The notes beneath the pieces were generated by a model. The model had not been told where the DNA came from. It made no database searches and saw only the letters and a program-made list of their open reading frames with translations. Shown piece after piece: positions 45,487 through 54,175 of a stretch of 64,000 nucleotides of DNA (positions are counted from its first letter, which is position 1; each line of letters starts with the position of its first letter). Source of the stretch: CAKZNE01 sp964485405 (GTDB lineage: Bacteria; Bacteroidota; Bacteroidia; Flavobacteriales; Schleiferiaceae); NCBI GenBank assembly GCA_964485405.1, contig CAZAJG010000006.1, positions 59,075-123,074 of the forward strand, given 5' to 3'. A program made the position numbers and the translations under genes.

Positions 45487-48400
45487 TTATTTTTTGAGGT
45501 GCACTATGTTGTTAGATACAGTATGGATTCCTCTATCGGTTTCCTTTTTCACATAAGCTAGTTTTCCTTCTTCGTTGTACCCATAAAAGGTGGTAAAGTT
45601 GTTGGCATCCATTTGAGCGATCAATCTGTAGGTATCTAAATCATACACATAAGTTGTAATGGCTGCATCAGCAGGGTAAAAACGGATATCGTCTATAACT
45701 CCATTGCCATTAAAGCTGATGGACCTACTCGTGGAGGATTTATCTGTTTTAAAGGTGTAGGTAATTAAATCCCAGCCATCTATATTGGAGGCGTCTTTGG
45801 TTACATATTCGTCTGCGACAGAGGTTGTAACCAGAGGGGTTCCCGACTGTTGCCAAAAGCTAAGTCTATACAATTTATCTTTTAGCAGATCCGTTAAGTT
45901 TAAGTTACTGGAAGAGTTTACATTAAGCGATTGGTCACCCGTATGGCTTAGAGAAGAGTTAATACTTGCCCCAGAGGAAAAGTTAATATGTCCTCTAAGT
46001 CCTGGCCAAGCACCGCTAAAACCTTCAAAATTTTGGTATCCTATTTCATCGTAAGCCGCATTGATTGCATTGGCAGTAACCAAGGTTCTATCTTCATTAA
46101 AAAGCTCACACGAGTAAATTCCCAAAGCATCACGGTTTTCCAATTGATTTCCGAAAGGGTCGTACTTGGTTATTTCACCGGTATTTAACCATTGCTTATT
46201 CTTATCCACCGAAGCCGTAAAGTTGTAATCTACATAGGCTGTATAGCTTCCATCCTCCTGCATTTTGGTTTCATAAAAACCATCGGTAGCGATCTCATCT
46301 GTATAAGTTCTGGTACTTATACTTTTTAAACTTTGCACAGGTCTGTACAGGTGCTTATGCTTATACCGTACAGGCTTTTGTGTAGTAACTTCGGCTAGGG
46401 TAATGCCAGCGTATGGTGTAGTATTTAGCACTTCATACTCTCGATAGCCATCACCATCTGCAAATAGAGTTGCTCCTGCATTGAGTACACCTGGCAGGCA
46501 TTCCAAAAACAAGTTATCCGGATCCGACCAATCTAAAATTAGAGTGGTTGTTCCTAAGGTAGCATGCACTCTTTTACCTACTTTTTTCAGCATAAAGTCT
46601 CCAATTCTTGAAGTATATGCTACTGGGAAAGTGATGATTGCATTTCCAGAAACTCCCGGTTTAGTAAAAATCAAATTGTTTTGTTCGGTTTGAATATCCG
46701 GGCAAAACTGAATGTTATCGTTTGGCTTCGAACAATCATAAAGCGGATCAGAATCACACCTGTAAAATTGTGTGGCTCCGGTAAGCAGCCCGCTATTCAA
46801 ATCATCCTGTACTCCATTAACCCATGTGCCTTTGTTGTTGTATTTTTCAAAGAGCACAAAATCTTTGTTATCCGCTGAGCTTGGGTCGAATAGGGAAACA
46901 ATTTGAGAAGACATGGTGGTTAGCTTACCACTGTAACCGGATTGCATAATGGTTCCTCCTGGCCATTCGGGCTGAATGGTGTAGGTAGAACCGAATGCGG
47001 TTTCTAACACCCCTGTTTCTGCATCGTGCACCCAATAGGTTTCACCACCATCCTCTACAATTACATCTCCATTTTGGATAATACCTTTCCAAGTAGCGCC
47101 ATCTACTTTTGCCTTCCAATTTCTCCATGGCCCTTTAAACTCTGGATTTAACCAGTGTTCGGGACGATTATAGCTGTAAATTGGCGCATCGTAGTCGTTC
47201 ATTACTTGGGTAAGTAATGGTGCACCGCTTTCGTAATCATACAATAGGTTATTGGCGTAGGTAGTTCTTCCTTCTTGTTGAGTGAGTACCTTTTCTAGTA
47301 TCGCGGTTTTGGTAACCATTTTGTTCATTACGGCAGTTCTACGCATACTAAAGTTGTAGTCAATATCTGGCATAGCGGTAGGCACAGGGATAGGAATGAA
47401 ACCAAATACCAGATTGTCGATATTCATTTTAATATCACCTCCAATGGTTTGGGTTTCATCTTCTACCATTTCAATGTAGGCTTCTGCTACTTCCCCTACG
47501 GTTCGGTTTTCTATAACACCATCGTCTAACAGTACTTCTACATCATTACTTATCCGATTGATACCGCTTTCGTTGTAGGTTCCGCCTTCTGTTTTATAGA
47601 AATAGCTAACGGTTTGAAATGCTGGTTCAGAAAGCCCTAAGCTGGTGCTGTAGGTGCTTGTCTTTTTCATTTTACCATGCATATCGTTTAACTCGGTGTA
47701 ATAACCCTGACTAAAACCTGGGTGAAAAAAGCTTTGGCCTCCCATCCATTTTAAAAACTTTAAAACTTGCGACTGATTCACTTTTTGCACTTTGGTAGCT
47801 GAGGTAAATACAGGATATTCTTTGGCTGTATAAAATTCCTGCACCACTATGCCATTGGAGCTCAGTTTGTATTCGTTTATTGGAATTCCGTTTGTTTCTA
47901 CCGGAACAGTTTCCATCACTACTCTGGAGTACCCTACTTTGGGTGATGGGAAGAGGGCTTCTGTTGCGGGAAGTTCAAAGAGAATGTCGTTGCTGTTGAG
48001 TATTCCTTTTTCATCGCTATAATAATGCGGCTGTCTAAATGGATTTTCTTCTCCACCGTGTAGTGGCTCGTATTCCGCCACGCCAGAAGTAGTTCCATCC
48101 TCTAAGGTGTAAGAAAATGTTTGTCTGGTATTAAATGTGGTTTCCGAACCGTGGAGGTCATCCCAGTTGTCTTTAACGGTAATGCTTTTTACTCTTGCTC
48201 CACCTCCATATTTAAGTCCGTTTTGAGCATTTAGCCGAATTACGGATGGGCTTTTCATCGACATTCTTTCTCCATACTTCTTTCCCGTAAAAGCTGCATT
48301 GATAAAATCTTGGTTTTGTGCTTTATCATCTATAGCCCCTTTTATAATACTGGTGGCAATACCCATTAAACTTCCCTCGTCATTCGGTCCACTAAAATCA

Positions 48401-51400
48401 ACACTAAAGCTTGGGTTGTAATACTGCCCATTTAAACGCATATGCTGCACAGCAGCCATTCTCATGGCATTTCTTAGTTTGGTTTTATTCACCTTTATAT
48501 AGGCATGATCGTACAACAGCGTAGTTTGATTGATGCAACTTTGGTCAGCACTTATGTCATCCAGTTCCAGATAGCCTTCTATGTACTCCATAAAGTCGCC
48601 TCCCTCTAAAAACTGACCATGTACATTGTATTTATTCGGCCGTTTTTTTAAGCGTATCAAGGTTTTGAAATACACATTTTTCACATTCCTTTTCATGTCT
48701 TGTAAAACCGGAAGAATGTTTCCGGGAGCAACACTTTCTTTTAGTTTAAAAAAGATCTTGTCGTCATTCAGATCCAGATATCCAGAAGTTTCACTATCCG
48801 AGGCATCGTAAATACCTCCTACTCCGGCAATTTGATACATCGTTTGTGCTCTTCGGTTTTGCACATAAGCGTAATCATCGCTTTCGTGTTCAATTACGAT
48901 TTCTCCACCGGTGGGTAGCGTAATGCTTTTAAGTAACCAATTAGAGGCTATGTCTTCTCGGAGATTTGCATCCAAATCATTTTCTGCTCCATCTTTATTC
49001 AAATCGCGATTCTGAGCGGTGTAGGGGAATAAGAAATTGCTCCCAAAATCATTATGAGCAGAACCTTGATAATTTCCCCACTTATCCGAACCTCCATCTT
49101 CATAATCAAAATGGTCGTGGTACATAAATTCATAGGGGTTAAGCGATGTATTTGTTTCCTGGCCCTCAAAGGTGAAACGGATGCTTTTAAGCGTCAGTTT
49201 TCCTTTTTGAGTGGTTCCAACTGTTCGCGTTAATGGCGCCTTTTTCATTAACTCCGTATCCCCATTGAGTTGCGGAAATGCTACCTCATCCATATATTCA
49301 AACTCCACACTTTTTATCTCCTTTTTATCTGCTGGGTTAGGACCCGTCTTTTTATATAAAGTGATTTCTTTCAGTTTATAAAGCTCTTGCTCTGGAAAAA
49401 ATGGGAGATAGCCATAATCATCTCCTCTTTTTTCTAAAGTGAATTCTGCAAAATGGGTTTTGGTTTCAATTCGATAGAGATAATAGATGTCTTTTCTGGA
49501 TTGAGCGTAGGATGCCATATCATCTTCATTATCGCTTCCGGCACCCATCATCAGGTTGGCTCTGCTCTTATACGTGGGATTGGCTGCTGGCGAACGAGAT
49601 TTAAAATCAGTATAGGCCTGGTAATACTTAAACTGGGTATACGATCCAAAATCATCGGCACTTACTCCGTCCCCACTAACGTCTACATAATCATCCGATA
49701 AAACCTCGGTGAGCAAATAGGCATGTGCAAACCGTCCAACTTTGTTCTCATTGAATAAGGCCGCTCTACCTTTCTCATTTCCCGTGTTGTCATCACCCGA
49801 TCCGTAGTTTATTATTCCTGTAGCCGTAACCGGATCAAAGAAAGGGTTACTGGCATCTTTAACCGAAAAAGTTCTATCGATCTTTTCATGAGTATATACC
49901 GGAATTCCATATACATAATTGGTTCCTCCATTTTCCACCTCTACTCTATGGATAAGAGAACCGTATGCACTCTTGGGCTCAATTGTAGCTTTTTCAACAA
50001 CTACAGGATCGGGGTCAAACACTTTATACCCTAGGGCCATTGGCCCTCCCATATTTACCAATTCGGCATTGGTGTAGTGTTTAAATAAATTTTTTCTGGA
50101 GGATCTCTTCTCCTTAATTCGATCGGATTTGCCAATTAAAAAACTCCCTCCTCTTCTGGGGTATACATGCGATTTTATGGTAGGTTTCCAGGCCGCTCCC
50201 TGAAATTCTCTATCCATATCTAACCGAAGTGGCTCACTGGTTTTTAAGAGGTTTTCTTTATGCCATTCATTGTCGGTAAGGTCTCCCATTTTAATGAAGG
50301 CATTTTGCTCAAAAGTGGATGACTGTTCAGCGGTTAATCCCAAATTTTGCCTAAAGTAACTCACCATCGCATCACCACTTGTCCACCTTCCTGATCTGCT
50401 ATCTGTATAAGAACCCTTTGGGTTAATTCCGATTTTAATATCCGTATTACTCAAGCTCATGTCAAAACCAAAACCACGAGAATCGGAGGCGCTTTTTACT
50501 GTGGGTGTGGCTAAAAGAGGAATGGTTCCGAGTTGAGAACGATATACTCCGCCTACTCCCTGACCAGTAACTGAAAAAACATCATTTGTTAAAATAGGAA
50601 TAGGTAAAAAGGCTGAACTAGGGTTGAGAACACTTGTTTTATCGGTGTAATAATCTAATATGGCTTTGTCGTTTTTACTTCCCGTTTCAGAATGCATATA
50701 TCCATACGCGGGGTAGGTTTGACTGGTGTGGGTATAATCCTGTTGGGAGTAAAATATGCGGAATTCTAAATCTGCGGTTAAACCGGTAATCGCTAAACCC
50801 AATTTACTCTCTAACGTTAAAGAGCTGGAAGTTCTGGGGAAATCAATACTGCTCAAACTGTTTCCCGATCCTACCAAAAAAGCTCCGGCTGGTACTTTTT
50901 TTAAGGAATTCTTTACGCCTCTTTGTAAGCGTTTACCTACGGCTTTTGCTCTTTTCTCAAACTTAGAAACCTCTTTTTCATCGCTAAGCAGCTCATCCGT
51001 CTTTAGAGCATAACTTTTTTGAGTGGTGGTTTTAGCCTTATCTGAGTTAAACTCTTTAGTTGATCTCGCCCCATCGGCTGCACTAGATTCCTTTTTCGAA
51101 AACCCAAGGCCTAATCCTAAACTAAAACCACTGTAATTATTCATGTTTAGATTTAGGTTTCCACCGAGCTGTAGGTCTTCACTAATTATGCTGAGGTCAA
51201 ATCCAAATATTTCAGCAAATGCTGCGCCCATACCAATTGAATAGGTACGATTGGGTAACATCTTTCTCTTTCTTTCAACTTTCTGATTCCCATCAAAATC
51301 ATCAGGCAATCCTCTCAACTGGCGATTAATCGCTCCTGGATTTAAACTCCAACCCATTCCTACCCATCCCGCTTCTTGATCTACTGAAATATCTCCTGAA

Positions 51401-51642
51401 TAAGAAATATTAATAGGGTAACCTCCATTTGGTCCAGGGACATTTAAAAGCGGGATATTGTATTTAAAATCTCCACTAAACGGATCCACCAAATCTGTAC
51501 TGTTAAAAGGAGCAAAACTCTCTAATTCTGGCTGCCCTGGCCCTCCTGTAAGTGCAAACAAAGTGGATGGAAAAAAGATCTGGTTCACAAAAACCAGAGC
51601 CATTAAGAGAGCGATTCTTTTGAGTGACTTTTCCTTGATCAT
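45487..51642 (-). CDS. Large secreted protein with SpvB-like N-terminus, partner of the RHS protein
   Basis: 2051 aa from the ATG at 51642, which overlaps the lipoprotein stop as ATGA; the frame is open to 51699 but the coupled start gives a proper signal peptide (MIKEKSLKRIALLMALVFVN). After the signal, DLVDPFSGDFKYNIPLL, a GYPINISYSG strand and GWVGMGWSLNPGAI follow the pattern of SpvB/TcdB N-termini. The middle is beta-rich with many Asp/Asn/Gly turns. The C-terminus (VYDLDTYRLIAQMDANNFTT, YNEEGKLAYVKKE) is YD-repeat-like. In Tc toxins a SpvB-containing B subunit and an RHS C subunit form one hollow shell. This protein and the downstream RHS gene could be the equivalent pair. No catalytic motif was seen. 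Confidence 0.88.
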   Translation of the reverse strand: MIKEKSLKRIALLMALVFVNQIFFPSTLFALTGGPGQPELESFAPFNSTDLVDPFSGDFKYNIPLLNVPGPNGGYPINISYSGDISVDQEAGWVGMGWSLNPGAINRQLRGLPDDFDGNQKVERKRKMLPNRTYSIGMGAAFAEIFGFDLSIISEDLQLGGNLNLNMNNYSGFSLGLGLGFSKKESSAADGARSTKEFNSDKAKTTTQKSYALKTDELLSDEKEVSKFEKRAKAVGKRLQRGVKNSLKKVPAGAFLVGSGNSLSSIDFPRTSSSLTLESKLGLAITGLTADLEFRIFYSQQDYTHTSQTYPAYGYMHSETGSKNDKAILDYYTDKTSVLNPSSAFLPIPILTNDVFSVTGQGVGGVYRSQLGTIPLLATPTVKSASDSRGFGFDMSLSNTDIKIGINPKGSYTDSRSGRWTSGDAMVSYFRQNLGLTAEQSSTFEQNAFIKMGDLTDNEWHKENLLKTSEPLRLDMDREFQGAAWKPTIKSHVYPRRGGSFLIGKSDRIKEKRSSRKNLFKHYTNAELVNMGGPMALGYKVFDPDPVVVEKATIEPKSAYGSLIHRVEVENGGTNYVYGIPVYTHEKIDRTFSVKDASNPFFDPVTATGIINYGSGDDNTGNEKGRAALFNENKVGRFAHAYLLTEVLSDDYVDVSGDGVSADDFGSYTQFKYYQAYTDFKSRSPAANPTYKSRANLMMGAGSDNEDDMASYAQSRKDIYYLYRIETKTHFAEFTLEKRGDDYGYLPFFPEQELYKLKEITLYKKTGPNPADKKEIKSVEFEYMDEVAFPQLNGDTELMKKAPLTRTVGTTQKGKLTLKSIRFTFEGQETNTSLNPYEFMYHDHFDYEDGGSDKWGNYQGSAHNDFGSNFLFPYTAQNRDLNKDGAENDLDANLREDIASNWLLKSITLPTGGEIVIEHESDDYAYVQNRRAQTMYQIAGVGGIYDASDSETSGYLDLNDDKIFFKLKESVAPGNILPVLQDMKRNVKNVYFKTLIRLKKRPNKYNVHGQFLEGGDFMEYIEGYLELDDISADQSCINQTTLLYDHAYIKVNKTKLRNAMRMAAVQHMRLNGQYYNPSFSVDFSGPNDEGSLMGIATSIIKGAIDDKAQNQDFINAAFTGKKYGERMSMKSPSVIRLNAQNGLKYGGGARVKSITVKDNWDDLHGSETTFNTRQTFSYTLEDGTTSGVAEYEPLHGGEENPFRQPHYYSDEKGILNSNDILFELPATEALFPSPKVGYSRVVMETVPVETNGIPINEYKLSSNGIVVQEFYTAKEYPVFTSATKVQKVNQSQVLKFLKWMGGQSFFHPGFSQGYYTELNDMHGKMKKTSTYSTSLGLSEPAFQTVSYFYKTEGGTYNESGINRISNDVEVLLDDGVIENRTVGEVAEAYIEMVEDETQTIGGDIKMNIDNLVFGFIPIPVPTAMPDIDYNFSMRRTAVMNKMVTKTAILEKVLTQQEGRTTYANNLLYDYESGAPLLTQVMNDYDAPIYSYNRPEHWLNPEFKGPWRNWKAKVDGATWKGIIQNGDVIVEDGGETYWVHDAETGVLETAFGSTYTIQPEWPGGTIMQSGYSGKLTTMSSQIVSLFDPSSADNKDFVLFEKYNNKGTWVNGVQDDLNSGLLTGATQFYRCDSDPLYDCSKPNDNIQFCPDIQTEQNNLIFTKPGVSGNAIITFPVAYTSRIGDFMLKKVGKRVHATLGTTTLILDWSDPDNLFLECLPGVLNAGATLFADGDGYREYEVLNTTPYAGITLAEVTTQKPVRYKHKHLYRPVQSLKSISTRTYTDEIATDGFYETKMQEDGSYTAYVDYNFTASVDKNKQWLNTGEITKYDPFGNQLENRDALGIYSCELFNEDRTLVTANAINAAYDEIGYQNFEGFSGAWPGLRGHINFSSGASINSSLSHTGDQSLNVNSSSNLNLTDLLKDKLYRLSFWQQSGTPLVTTSVADEYVTKDASNIDGWDLITYTFKTDKSSTSRSISFNGNGVIDDIRFYPADAAITTYVYDLDTYRLIAQMDANNFTTFYGYNEEGKLAYVKKETDRGIHTVSNNIVHLKK

Positions 51643-52082
51643 GATTGTATTTTTTGAATGAGTTGAGCACTGAGAAAGTAATTTTGACGAAGCATCCATT
51701 CGTCCGCTTTTTCTATTTCTTTCGGAAACAGGCAGATAATAGAGATACTATGAGCAGCATGGTTAAAAGAGGTAAAGTTGTTTAGGCAGGATATAGTGTC
51801 TGAGCCATTTAAGAATTTAAAATCCTCACATACATTATTCATGATGTAATTGAACGTTTGTTGTTCAAAGAGTGATTGAAACTCTTCTGCAGAGCTAAAC
51901 TGAACATCCATACGGATGATATACTGTTGCCGATCTGAGCTAGAGGCACTTTGCTCCAATCCCAATCTGAAGGTTTTCCCTTCCCTTTCTAATTGCTGAT
52001 TAAAGTCTTGGATATTATTGCATGATGACGCTAAAAAGAGTAGACATATACCGCATAACTTTGGTAGGATAAAAGATCTCAT
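51639..52082 (-). CDS. Small lipoprotein of the RHS locus
   Basis: 147 aa. The lipobox LASSC puts the lipidated Cys at residue 21. The mature part (FNQQLEREGKTFRLGLEQ, then YIIRMDVQFSSAEEFQSLF) has two Cys near VCEDFKF and SCLNNF and no family I recognise. Its stop overlaps the start of the SpvB-like gene by four bases, so the two proteins are probably made in similar amounts. It could be a membrane anchor, a chaperone or an immunity-like factor for the large proteins. Confidence 0.8.
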   Translation of the reverse strand: MRSFILPKLCGICLLFLASSCNNIQDFNQQLEREGKTFRLGLEQSASSSDRQQYIIRMDVQFSSAEEFQSLFEQQTFNYIMNNVCEDFKFLNGSDTISCLNNFTSFNHAAHSISIICLFPKEIEKADEWMLRQNYFLSAQLIQKIQS

Positions 52083-52121
52083 ATTGGGATAGCTTTGGGT
52101 TAGTAATCAAGCTTCTTAGAT

Positions 52122-52511
52122 TTAGGCTCCGTAATAAAATCGTAGAAAGGACTTTTCTCCTTTACTGTTGCCTATTTCCAATATGTAGTAGCCGTTGGCT
52201 TGACTGGAACTCAACGTAAGACGAATCATATTTATCCCCCTCTTAATATTCATTCCTGAATCTGATTCGTTGATAATATTTGTGACGAATCCGCTAATGG
52301 GATTATGAGCGGCTTTGTACACTTTAACATCAGATAGGTCTATAACATAGTTGGTAAAACGTTCGTCAATTTTTATCCTGAGTTCTGTGTTTGTGGATAG
52401 GTCTACATAGCTTCCATCTAAATAGGGTTGCATACCATGATAGTTTGCGTTTTGCGCAAAAGCTAGTGCTGGTAGTAAAAGAAAAACAAAGGCGAGATTT
52501 TTCGTGCTCAT
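52122..52511 (-). CDS. Small secreted protein heading the RHS locus
   Basis: 129 aa. Signal peptide (FVFLLLPALAFAQ). The mature part is a single compact beta-rich domain (DLSTNTELRIKIDERFTNY, GINMIRLTLSSSQANGYYIL, ending SFLRFYYGA), similar in layout to a short T9SS-type CTD or fibronectin-like sandwich but without the usual motif. It lies 39 bases before the lipoprotein gene and is the first gene of the four-gene unit. An 8-base inverted repeat (TGCTTCTG...CAGAAGCA, 52546-52572) is centred about 48 bases upstream of its ATG. Function unknown. Confidence 0.75.
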   Translation of the reverse strand: MSTKNLAFVFLLLPALAFAQNANYHGMQPYLDGSYVDLSTNTELRIKIDERFTNYVIDLSDVKVYKAAHNPISGFVTNIINESDSGMNIKRGINMIRLTLSSSQANGYYILEIGNSKGEKSFLRFYYGA

Positions 52512-52625
52512 TCCAGAGTTAGGGTTTAGTTATCAATCTGAAAACTGCTTCTGTAGTTTAGATTCAGAAGCAATTGCATTAACTAAATAAGTGTTTCAAG
52601 AATCAGGTTTCAATAGATAAGGAAT

Positions 52626-52811
52626 ATGCGCGTCAGATATAGGAAGGAACGCTCTCATTTTTTTGAAAAGCGTTACCTAGAAGAAGGCCTTAAATCACAT
52701 TTTCAAATATTCTCAAGTTTTTTACTGAAGCCTATAATCTGTGGAGGATCATTGTTCTTCTTATACTTGATCGTTGGTCTATTGTTACGTATTGAACTCA
52801 TCCTTCTTTAA
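52626..52811 (+). CDS. Doubtful 61-aa ORF, possibly a membrane-protein fragment
   Basis: A Lys/Arg-rich start (MRVRYRKERSHFFEKRYLEE) is followed by a hydrophobic stretch (PIICGGSLFFLYLIVGLLL) that could be one membrane helix. The stop overlaps the next start as TAATG. No family recognised. It may be a true small membrane protein or a remnant. Confidence 0.3.
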   Translation: MRVRYRKERSHFFEKRYLEEGLKSHFQIFSSFLLKPIICGGSLFFLYLIVGLLLRIELILL

Positions 52812-52924
52812 TGATCACAGACATTTTTGAGTACCCGTTCCAAAAGCAAAAACAGGTACACACTAATCCAAGCGAGATGGGAATTACGGATAATTGGTTG
52901 AATGAGGCTATCTCTAAAGTTTGA
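52811..52924 (+). CDS. Doubtful 37-aa ORF coupled to the previous ORF
   Basis: Starts inside the TAATG junction at 52811 and encodes MITDIFEYPFQKQKQ... NWLNEAISKV. The composition looks coding. It is too short to classify and stops with TGA at 52922-52924. Probably part of a decayed gene. Confidence 0.25.
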   Translation: MITDIFEYPFQKQKQVHTNPSEMGITDNWLNEAISKV

Positions 52925-52971
52925 GCCCAATCTCCCAAGCAAATTAAAGAACGTGAGGATAATGCTAGAAG

Positions 52972-53083
52972 CTAAAAGGTTATTATTTGCTTTTTGAGGA
53001 ATATTGGTTGATGGTACTGTTACTGATGTATTTTGCGTTTGCCTCTTTGTTTGAAAGACACCTAGTTCTTCTAGAAATCGATA
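52972..53083 (+). pseudogene. Fragment of a membrane-protein gene
   Basis: A plus-strand frame, opened just after a TAG, reads LKGYYLLFEEYWLMVLLL then MYFAFASLFERHLVLLEIDS and a stop. It has a clear hydrophobic helix but no start codon with a sensible N-terminus, so it looks like a remnant. End coordinates are approximate. Confidence 0.35.
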
Positions 53084-53273
53084 GTGGTTAAATGTGCGTT
53101 ACAATTGGGCGCCATTCCATTGTGAAAGAAAGAATCGAGTATCGCTATTAATTAGATTATTGATCTAAAGTTTCCTGAAGAAATAGATTCATGAATTACT
53201 GCATGTAAACATCTCTGAAACTCATCGGCCCAAATTAGAACTTAAATAATAGAGCGTTACAGCAAAGCTCCCT

Positions 53274-54125
53274 TTATTTTAAAACATCATATAAGGCTTC
53301 CATCACGGCACTTACGCCTTCTTTTTGGGATATTTTAATGTTTGCGTCTTTGGGGTACTTCCTTTTCAGTTCATTACTGGCATTGCCAACAACAACGGCT
53401 GTTCCAGTCATATTCCCATTAGATTTGCTCATACTTTGGAATACACTATCATCATTCAAAGAATCTCCGGCAAACAACAACTTATCATGCGGTATCCAAT
53501 CCAAAGCGCTCCTTAAGGCTGTTCCCTTATTTATTCCCTGTGGCAATACGTCCAAATACCACCGGTCATAAATCGAGTCTGACGAAATATTGGCATCAAA
53601 GCGATGTGCCTTAATAGACGCTACAATACTATCTTTCGCCTCTTCTACTTTGCCTTCTATAAAGTATGCCAGTCTATGGATGATCATATTTTTTCCCGAT
53701 TGTGGGTAAATCTTCACCTTCCCTTTAAATTTTTGATTTAGTTGGGCTATCTCCTTTTTTACATTTTCAACATCTCCGGGCGTATTCCACCTGCTTTGCA
53801 CGAGCTGGTTGTATTGATAGATTTGCTCTTTGTATTGGTTATGTGGAGAGTACATTCCACAACCAATATTATGTATTACCAAATCTGGAACAGGTATTTT
53901 GAGTTTTGTAGAATAGGGGGTTTCTTGAGATTTTCCACTGCCTTGTGATACACCTTGAATAAGGCCTTTTACAAAGGCTAATTCTCTTCCTGTAACGTAG
54001 ATTAGGGGTACATTTTGAGTTTCCCTAATCTGCTCAAACTCATCGTACATTTTCTGACGATCTACTTCATCGCCATGGAGCCAGGTTCCATCTAAATCTG
54101 TAGTTAAAACGGTTGGTGATTTCAT
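53274..54125 (-). CDS. HAD-superfamily sugar phosphatase (sucrose/trehalose-phosphatase-like)
   Basis: 283 aa. HAD motif I is TTDLDGTWL with nucleophile D10 and D12; motif II is the Thr in IYVTGRE; motif III is the Lys in GINKGTALR; motif IV is FAGDSLNDDSVF near 220. A cap domain lies between (about 85-195). The architecture matches the Cof/sucrose-phosphatase and trehalose-phosphatase group of cytoplasmic phosphatases. The GT20 glycosyltransferase gene lies 50 bases upstream on the same strand. The two would form a synthase-phosphatase pair that makes a non-reducing disaccharide or glucosyl-polyol. The exact substrate is not readable. Confidence 0.88.
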   Translation of the reverse strand: MKSPTVLTTDLDGTWLHGDEVDRQKMYDEFEQIRETQNVPLIYVTGRELAFVKGLIQGVSQGSGKSQETPYSTKLKIPVPDLVIHNIGCGMYSPHNQYKEQIYQYNQLVQSRWNTPGDVENVKKEIAQLNQKFKGKVKIYPQSGKNMIIHRLAYFIEGKVEEAKDSIVASIKAHRFDANISSDSIYDRWYLDVLPQGINKGTALRSALDWIPHDKLLFAGDSLNDDSVFQSMSKSNGNMTGTAVVVGNASNELKRKYPKDANIKISQKEGVSAVMEALYDVLK

Positions 54126-54175
54126 TGTGATATGGTATAAATTGCATGTTTATGTGCCCTGTTAACTGCGAGAGT

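Larger units (their letters stand above)
52512..53273. other. Long region of probable decayed coding sequence
   Basis: 762 bases with no intact recognisable gene. Three plus-strand fragments look coding: 52626-52811, 52811-52924 and about 52972-53083. The rest, and the leader region of the minus-strand RHS unit, show no feature I can name. Confidence 0.6.
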
